Below are positions 5,640 to 8,806 of a stretch of DNA of 8,806 bases, in pieces (the stretch's first letter is position 1; each line of letters opens with the position of its first letter). A model generated the notes under the pieces. The model searched no databases, had not been told where the DNA came from, and saw only the letters and a list, made by a program, of their open reading frames with translations. A program made the position numbers and the translations under genes. Origin of the DNA: a bacterium (lineage in GTDB: Bacteria; Bdellovibrionota; FAC87; UBA2466); the NCBI GenBank assembly GCA_019750655.1, contig JAIEOG010000092.1, positions 1-8,806 on the forward strand, in the 5' to 3' direction.

Positions 5640-6488
5640 GCTTCAATCAACCACGTTTCAGACACAGCGCTCTGGGTAGCGTATTACCGCGCACAGGAAT
5701 CGGAAAAGCCTAACGGGCTTTTCAAAGATCCTTTTGCCAAGAAGCTAGCGGGAGAAAAAGGCCGCCAGATATCAGAATCCATGCAGGGCCTAGCGCGCTT
5801 CACTGGCTGGACGCTTGTGGTGCGCACCTGCATCATCGACCGTTTTATTGAAGAGGCGATCGCGTCCGGTGTAGACACCATCTTGAATCTTGGCGCTGGG
5901 TTGGACACTCGCCCCTACCGAATGAAGCTGCCAACCTCCCTGCATTGGATCGAAGTCGATTACCCAGATCTCTTAGATTACAAGCAATCGCACCTGGCAG
6001 GAGAAAAACCCGTTTGCCAGCTGGAACACGTCCGGCAAGATCTCAGCGACGGGCCTAAGCGCCGCGAACTTTTCCAACGCGTCGCCTCGCAGTCCAAAAA
6101 GACGCTCGTCATCACCGAGGGTGTAATCCCGTACCTCTCCGAGGAACAAGTTACGGACCTAGCGCGAGACCTGCATTCTCACCCTTCTTTTGCCTTTTGG
6201 ATCGCGGAATACTTTGCGCAAGACATCTACAAGTACCTCAACAATCCCAAGCGCAACGATAAAATGAAGAATGCCCCGTTCCGCTTTTTACCGGCGGACT
6301 GGTGGCGCTTCTTCCGCGAGTTGGGCTGGGAAAAACAGGAAGTCCGCTACCTCACAGAAGAGTCCATTCGCCTCGGGATCGCCGTCCCGATGCCGTGGTG
6401 GGCCAAATTCTTTCAGCCCTTCTTATCCGCTACAACCAAAGCTAAGCACGGAAGAATGACGGGCTACTGCCTCTTTCGACAAATCTAA
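5622..6488 (+). CDS. TIGR00027-type (LCM family) SAM-dependent methyltransferase
   Basis: The 288-residue cytoplasmic protein belongs to the class I SAM methyltransferases related to leucine carboxyl methyltransferase. In order: the N-terminal signature VSDTALWVAYYRAQES (12-27) and LFKDPFAKKLAGEKG (33-47); motif I TILNLGAGLDTRPYR (86-100), which binds SAM; the acidic motif WIEVDYPDLLDYK (109-121), whose Glu/Asp contact the SAM ribose; RQDLSD (138-143); and TEGVIPYLSEEQV (165-177). This order and length are typical of the widespread TIGR00027 group, whose substrates are mostly unknown (O-methylation of small molecules is usually assumed). ATG 5622 is the only usable start, because TAA lies in frame at 5610 and the family signature begins at residue 12. 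The nearest Shine-Dalgarno-like run, GAGGAGAGAG (5597-5606), is 15 bases away, too far for normal use. The gene lies 43 bp after the SRPBCC gene and may be transcribed separately. Confidence 0.92.
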   Translation: MGNGTLASINHVSDTALWVAYYRAQESEKPNGLFKDPFAKKLAGEKGRQISESMQGLARFTGWTLVVRTCIIDRFIEEAIASGVDTILNLGAGLDTRPYRMKLPTSLHWIEVDYPDLLDYKQSHLAGEKPVCQLEHVRQDLSDGPKRRELFQRVASQSKKTLVITEGVIPYLSEEQVTDLARDLHSHPSFAFWIAEYFAQDIYKYLNNPKRNDKMKNAPFRFLPADWWRFFRELGWEKQEVRYLTEESIRLGIAVPMPWWAKFFQPFLSATTKAKHGRMTGYCLFRQI

Positions 6489-6502
6489 GCTATTCTTAGC
6501 GG

Positions 6503-7027
6503 ATGCATTGGAAAGACCGCGGGATCTGGGTGAGCTGCTTGCTTTTAGCCACCGTCGGTTGCGATCAAGCGACCAAAATCGTCGCGCGCGATGCGCTGGC
6601 AAACTCGGGGAGCCACTCCTATTTGGGCGACCTGCTGCGCGTAGAACTCGTACAGAACCCAGGCGCATTCTTGAGCATGGGAGCCAACCTATCGTCGAAT
6701 AGCCGCTTTTGGATTTTCAATATTGCGGTCACGGTACTTATCGCCGCGATTGGCGTGGCGCTCTACCGCAGCCGTAAATCTGGCCCACTTTTCAGCCTCG
6801 CCCTGGCACTGATCTTCGCGGGGGGCGTCGGCAATATTATCGACCGGTTTATGTTTGGTAGCGTTACCGATTTCCTGAATATCGGCATCGGCAACCTGCG
6901 CACGGGGATCTTCAATGTGGCAGACATGGCCGTAAGCGCAGGCGCCGTCCTTGCTTTCATCCTGCCCTGGGTGTCACAAGACGCGCTAGGGACTCGTCCC
7001 CCTGAAAGCGCTAGGAAGGTACGATGA
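6503..7027 (+). CDS. lspA: Lipoprotein signal peptidase (signal peptidase II)
   Basis: The 174-residue inner-membrane aspartyl protease removes signal peptides from diacylglyceryl-modified prolipoproteins. All family motifs are present: CDQATK (20-25), VQNPGAFLSMG (50-60, the N-x-G-A-F box), AGGVGNIIDR (106-115) and GIFNVADMAVSAG (135-147). The catalytic pair is Asp114 in GNIIDR and Asp141 in FNVAD. Four transmembrane helices fit the usual topology: about 8-22, 68-88, 94-112 and 138-156. The length is normal. ATG 6503 gives the expected N-terminal helix but has no Shine-Dalgarno at a useful distance. A TATTCT hexamer (6491-6496) ends seven bases before it, so a leaderless transcript is possible, although no matching -35 is visible. 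The gene lies 14 bp after the methyltransferase and is not beside ileS, its frequent neighbour. It is coupled by ATGA to a membrane protein. Whether it is the only copy in the genome cannot be judged here. Confidence 0.96.
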   Translation: MHWKDRGIWVSCLLLATVGCDQATKIVARDALANSGSHSYLGDLLRVELVQNPGAFLSMGANLSSNSRFWIFNIAVTVLIAAIGVALYRSRKSGPLFSLALALIFAGGVGNIIDRFMFGSVTDFLNIGIGNLRTGIFNVADMAVSAGAVLAFILPWVSQDALGTRPPESARKVR

Positions 7028-7611
7028 AGCACGCCCTTTTACTGTTAGCTGTGTTTGCCTTAGTTCCGGCCGTGGCTTCGGCCAATGCAGGAGTGCCGAT
7101 GATTTTTCTCGGGCTGCCTTTCGCGTTAATTGCCTTGATCCCGATCTGCGCGATCGAAGTTTTTTACTTCCAAAAAACCTGGAAATTCCCCGCCAAGAAA
7201 CTCGCCATGCCGGTGGTAGTCGCGAATCTTGTCTCGACCCTTATCGGCTACCCGCTCTCGTGGCTTATGCTTTTGGGACTGCAGCTCGCTGTCGGCGGTG
7301 GCAGTGCTTGGGGGTTGAACACCGTCTGGAACAAGATCGCAGCGTTCACCTTACAGGCCGCGTGGCTTATTCCCTATGAAGGGGATCTGGGTTGGCTTAT
7401 TCCGGCGGCGGGACTCGTGGGATTGATCCCGGCTTACTTTCTCACGGTGTGGTTCGAGTACGGCGTCTACCGGCGCTTCCCCTTTCTCGCGCAACAACCA
7501 AACCTCAAAGCGAAAACATGGCGTGCGAATACATTGAGCTACTCACTGCTGGCGCTATACCTGGCGGTTACCGCGATCATCGCCGGCGTCGCCCGTTTAC
7601 AAACACTATAG
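7024..7611 (+). CDS. Exported/integral membrane protein of unknown function, coupled to lspA
   Basis: The 195-residue protein has an N-terminal signal peptide or first helix (MKHALLLLAVFALVPAVASA, possible cleavage before NAGVP). Further hydrophobic segments lie near 24-48, 61-91, 122-145 and 169-190, giving four to five membrane spans. Loops contain FQKTWKFPAKK, WGLNTVWNK and VWFEYGVYRRFP. The NAGVPMIF segment directly after the signal peptide, the single acidic residue inside the second span (AIEVF) and the WLIPYEGDLGWLIPAAG segment look like those of uncharacterised membrane proteins I recall only vaguely; I assign no function. The start ATG overlaps the lspA stop as ATGA (7024-7027), and AGGAAGG (7013-7019) provides a strong ribosome-binding site, so translation is coupled to lspA. 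This pairing hints at a role in envelope or lipoprotein handling, but only by context. The 3' end overlaps the convergent GST gene by 6 bp. Confidence 0.85.
   Translation: MKHALLLLAVFALVPAVASANAGVPMIFLGLPFALIALIPICAIEVFYFQKTWKFPAKKLAMPVVVANLVSTLIGYPLSWLMLLGLQLAVGGGSAWGLNTVWNKIAAFTLQAAWLIPYEGDLGWLIPAAGLVGLIPAYFLTVWFEYGVYRRFPFLAQQPNLKAKTWRANTLSYSLLALYLAVTAIIAGVARLQTL
7606..7611. other. CTATAG junction: overlapping stop codons of convergent genes
   Basis: TAG at 7609-7611 ends the membrane protein. The complement of CTA at 7606-7608 is the TAG that ends the GST. The palindrome CTATAG supplies both stops, a 6-bp tail-to-tail overlap with no visible terminator. Confidence 0.9.
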
Positions 7612-8220
7612 GCTGTAAGCCTTCACAACCGCCGGCCGCGCGCCGATCGTTTCAAACCACTTCTTAACTGCTGGAAAACTTGCCAAGTCCTGCTTCTGGT
7701 TCTTGTGCGAAACAATCCAGGGGTAAATCGCCATATCGGCAATGGAATAAGATTCGCCCACCCACTCGCGCCCCGTTAAGTGCTTATCGAGCACGCCATA
7801 AAGACGGGCCGTTTCTTTCGTGTACCGCTCAATCGCGTAGGGCACTTTCTCAGGAGCGTAGATATTGAAGTGGTGGTTTTGGCCTGCCATGGGCCCTAAG
7901 CCCGCCATCTGCCAGAACAACCACTGCGAAATTTCGGTTTTCGCGCGAATCCCCTCAGGAACAAACTTTCCCGTTTTTTCGGCGAGGTACCATAGGATAG
8001 CGCCTGACTCGAAGACCGAAAGCGGGCCTTTGCCATCCGCCGGTTCGGAATCCACGATGGCCGGGATTCGGTTATTCGGTGCAATCTTTAGAAACGCGGG
8101 ATTGAACTGTTCGTTCTTGGTGATATCGACGGGGTGAAGCTTGTAAGGAAGCCCCGCCTCTTCTAGAAAAACCGTAATTTTCTGACCGTTCGGGGTTTTC
8201 CACCAATAAAGATCAATCAC
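7606..8220 (-). CDS. YfcG-like glutathione S-transferase / disulfide-bond oxidoreductase
   Basis: The 204-residue cytoplasmic protein follows the E. coli YfcG (nu-class GST) pattern through nearly its whole length. VIDLYWWKTPNGQKITVFLE (1-20), FNPAFLKIAPNNRIPAIVD (39-57) and SVFESGAILWYLAEKTG (68-84) make up the thioredoxin-like glutathione domain. QWLFWQMAGLGPMAGQNHHF (99-118) and YSIADMAIYPW (158-168) belong to the helical C-terminal domain. Thr9 and Asn11 of TPNG take the positions of the YfcG residues that contact glutathione, and no catalytic cysteine is present, as in that class. The family reduces disulfides using two bound glutathiones. I place the start at GTG 8220 because GAGGAGA (complement of 8226-8232) lies five bases upstream and the protein then begins exactly at the family's N-terminus. 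An upstream in-frame ATG at 8268 would add 16 unconserved residues. The E. coli protein has a short additional C-terminal tail; this one ends at AYSL. Confidence 0.95.
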   Translation of the reverse strand: MIDLYWWKTPNGQKITVFLEEAGLPYKLHPVDITKNEQFNPAFLKIAPNNRIPAIVDSEPADGKGPLSVFESGAILWYLAEKTGKFVPEGIRAKTEISQWLFWQMAGLGPMAGQNHHFNIYAPEKVPYAIERYTKETARLYGVLDKHLTGREWVGESYSIADMAIYPWIVSHKNQKQDLASFPAVKKWFETIGARPAVVKAYSL

Positions 8221-8273
8221 GCGCGTCTCCTCGCAGACGGTTTTGCAGCTCAGTGAGTCCGAAGGCAACCTCT

Positions 8274-8287
8274 TTTAGCGCTCTAAA
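8274..8287. promoter_or_regulatory. TTTAG/CTAAA dyad upstream of the GST gene
   Basis: TTTAG (8274-8278) and CTAAA (8283-8287) form a 14-bp dyad around CGCT, about 55 bp upstream of the GTG at 8220. It sits where a repressor or activator of the GST gene could bind. No convincing -10/-35 pair was found for this gene. Confidence 0.25.
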
Positions 8288-8295
8288 CCCCATGT

Positions 8296-8313
8296 CTGTG
8301 GCTCAGATCACAG
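8296..8313. promoter_or_regulatory. CRP/FNR-family-like binding site in the divergent GST / Cys-rich region
   Basis: CTGTGG-CTCAGA-TCACAG contains TGTGG (8297-8301), a six-base spacer and TCACA (8308-8312). It matches the CRP half-site pair TGTGA-N6-TCACA at nine of ten positions, with an extra symmetric C/G outside. Its centre is about 84 bp upstream of the GST start and 93 bp upstream of the Cys-rich start, so it could act on either gene. Confidence 0.45.
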
Positions 8314-8347
8314 GTGTCTAAGCACGTTTCCCCCTACAGCTTGCCTT

Positions 8348-8375
8348 TTGACGGCCCGTGGTTTTCGCTTAAGCG
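8348..8375 (+). promoter_or_regulatory. Possible promoter/operator of the Cys-rich gene: TTGACG and CGCTTAAGCG palindrome
   Basis: TTGACG (8348-8353) could be a -35, but no good -10 follows at 16-18 bp; TAAGCG at 8370 matches only in its TA. A perfect 10-bp palindrome, CGCTTAAGCG, lies at 8366-8375, 22 bases before the ATG at 8398, where a regulator could block transcription. Confidence 0.3.
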
Positions 8376-8397
8376 TACATAGGGGTTGGAGGATGGA

Positions 8398-8640
8398 ATG
8401 AAAGCTCTTTTACTTTTGGCAGCTTTGTCGTCGGGCGCAGTCGCTTCGAGCCAAGACTATTGCGATTGCATGTGCGCTTACAAAGCGACACGGCCTGCGA
8501 CTTACGAAGAAACGATCGTCCCGCAGCAGTGCGATGAAGCGTCGATCGCTGCGGCCTGTGAAGAAGCAGACAGGCTGGCCTTCGATCAGTGTGATACCGC
8601 CGAAGGCTCAGCCTGTGTCAAAGAAGGTTGCTTCTTTTAA
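8398..8640 (+). CDS. Small exported eight-cysteine acidic protein of unknown function
   Basis: The precursor has 80 residues. MKALLLLAALSSGAVA is a signal peptide, with cleavage likely before SSQDY, giving a mature protein of about 64 residues. The mature part has eight cysteines (22, 24, 26, 45, 54, 65, 73, 78) starting with the CDCMC cluster, 13 acidic and only 4 basic residues. The even number of cysteines fits four disulfides in an extracytoplasmic protein; the C-x-C-x-C cluster could instead bind metal. I chose ATG 8398 because GGAGG (8388-8392) lies five bases upstream; a TTG at 8386 in the same frame would overlap that ribosome-binding site. I do not recognise the family. The gene diverges from the GST, an enzyme of thiol-disulfide chemistry, with a CRP-like site between them, which may be coincidence. 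Its TAA abuts the stop codon of the convergent gene. Exported cysteine-rich structural peptide, inhibitor and metal binder are all possible. Confidence 0.75.
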   Translation: MKALLLLAALSSGAVASSQDYCDCMCAYKATRPATYEETIVPQQCDEASIAAACEEADRLAFDQCDTAEGSACVKEGCFF

Positions 8641-8643
8641 TTA
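8638..8643. other. TAATTA junction: abutting stop codons of convergent genes
   Basis: TAA (8638-8640) ends the Cys-rich gene and the complement of TTA (8641-8643) is the TAA of the minus-strand gene, so the two reading frames meet with no base between them. No terminator is visible in the flanking sequence. Confidence 0.75.
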
Positions 8644-8806
8644 CTCGCGCGGGTCGTTCGTATTGCCGTCCGTGCGGAAGTACACTTCGAAGTGGCAATC
8701 CGTTTCCGGCGTGCCAATGCTGTAGAACGCGACGTTGATTGCCGTCACCGCAGTGAGGTAACCGCCGTTCACCGTGAAGTGGTAATCCTTCCACCCTTGG
8801 CGATTC
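8641..8806 (-). CDS. 3' end of an unidentified minus-strand gene (5' outside the window)
   Basis: Reading the minus strand from the window edge gives 55 open codons ending in TAA (complement of 8641-8643). The last residues include GWKDYHFTVNGGYL, NVAFYSIGTPETDCHFEVYF and RTDGNTNDPRE. Nearly every codon ends in G or C, as in its neighbours, which supports real coding and argues against a chance frame. The alternation of aromatic and hydrophobic residues suggests beta strands, and it could be an exported protein. I cannot name the family from this fragment. It meets the Cys-rich gene tail to tail. Confidence 0.65.
   Translation of the reverse strand, partial: NRQGWKDYHFTVNGGYLTAVTAINVAFYSIGTPETDCHFEVYFRTDGNTNDPRE

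Noticed and set aside
6485..6499. CTAAG/CTTAG mini-hairpin between the methyltransferase and lspA
   Set aside because: It has only five A/T-rich pairs and no T-tract, too weak to call a terminator.
6536..6562. Lipobox-like ATVGC in the first helix of LspA
   Set aside because: Position -3 is Thr rather than Leu/Val/Ile, and the cysteine is followed by the conserved D-Q-A-T-K motif of LspA itself.
6983..7015. GCGCTAGG direct repeat (6983-6990 and 7008-7015) flanking GGGACTCGTCCC near the lspA 3' end
   Set aside because: It lies wholly inside coding sequence, the stem is only four to five pairs, and the second copy is explained by the ribosome-binding site of the next gene.
8221..8268. Longer GST start at the minus-strand ATG at 8268
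   Set aside because: The added 16 residues are not part of the family; GTG 8220 has GAGGAGA at a proper distance and begins exactly at the conserved N-terminus.
8386..8397. TTG start for the Cys-rich protein
   Set aside because: The GGAGG ribosome-binding site overlaps this codon region and serves the ATG at 8398, which begins a standard signal peptide.

Overview
The window reads as a gene-dense, moderately GC-rich chromosomal segment of a Gram-negative bacterium. The evidence is a lipoprotein signal peptidase, a YfcG-type glutathione transferase, several Sec-type signal peptides and purine-rich Shine-Dalgarno sites, with codons that mostly end in G or C. Several unrelated exported proteins and a fungal-type glucoamylase would fit a predatory or saprophytic lineage such as Bdellovibrionota or another deltaproteobacterium-like group. 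That placement is an inference from gene content only. I see no rRNA, tRNA, CRISPR array, insertion sequence or phage gene.

Layout. Bases 2-1021 are the 3' end of a large surface or periplasmic protein with Ig-like domains, closed by a small hairpin. Next come a TetR-family regulator (1078-1686) and, overlapping it by 34 bp, an exported protein of unknown function (1653-2636) whose C-terminal half has a faint GNAT / N-acyl-amino-acid-synthase look. Facing it is an exported GH15 glucoamylase on the minus strand (2633-4105). A 173-bp divergent regulatory region (4106-4278) holds a perfect 10-bp-arm inverted repeat, direct repeats, a near-consensus sigma70 promoter and an overlapping palindromic operator. 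It leads into a two-gene ArsR / tandem-SRPBCC operon (4279-5578). A TIGR00027-type SAM methyltransferase follows (5622-6488), with its own promoter and an unusual start region. After it come lspA (6503-7027) and an ATGA-coupled integral membrane protein (7024-7611). On the minus strand is a YfcG-like GST (7606-8220, GTG start). A divergent region with a CRP-like site precedes a tiny exported eight-cysteine protein (8398-8640). The window ends in the 3' end of another minus-strand gene (8641-8806).

How the genes fit together. The best-supported functional unit is the ArsR-SRPBCC pair. Its promoter has TTGACG and TATAAT spaced 16 bp, followed at once by overlapping TTAACTA/TAGTTAA palindromes, the expected architecture of an autorepressed regulator with a small-ligand-binding partner. 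The TetR gene has its own dyad over its ribosome-binding site and start codon and is translationally coupled to the exported protein, so those two may also be a regulator-effector pair. All three convergent gene pairs meet at palindromic stop codons (CTAG, CTATAG, TAATTA) with -4, -6 and 0 bp between them, leaving no room for a conventional terminator. No single large novel system is evident. The most distinctive items are the fungal-type glucoamylase, the fused double SRPBCC protein, the exported GNAT-like protein, the eight-cysteine peptide and several tightly built regulatory regions.
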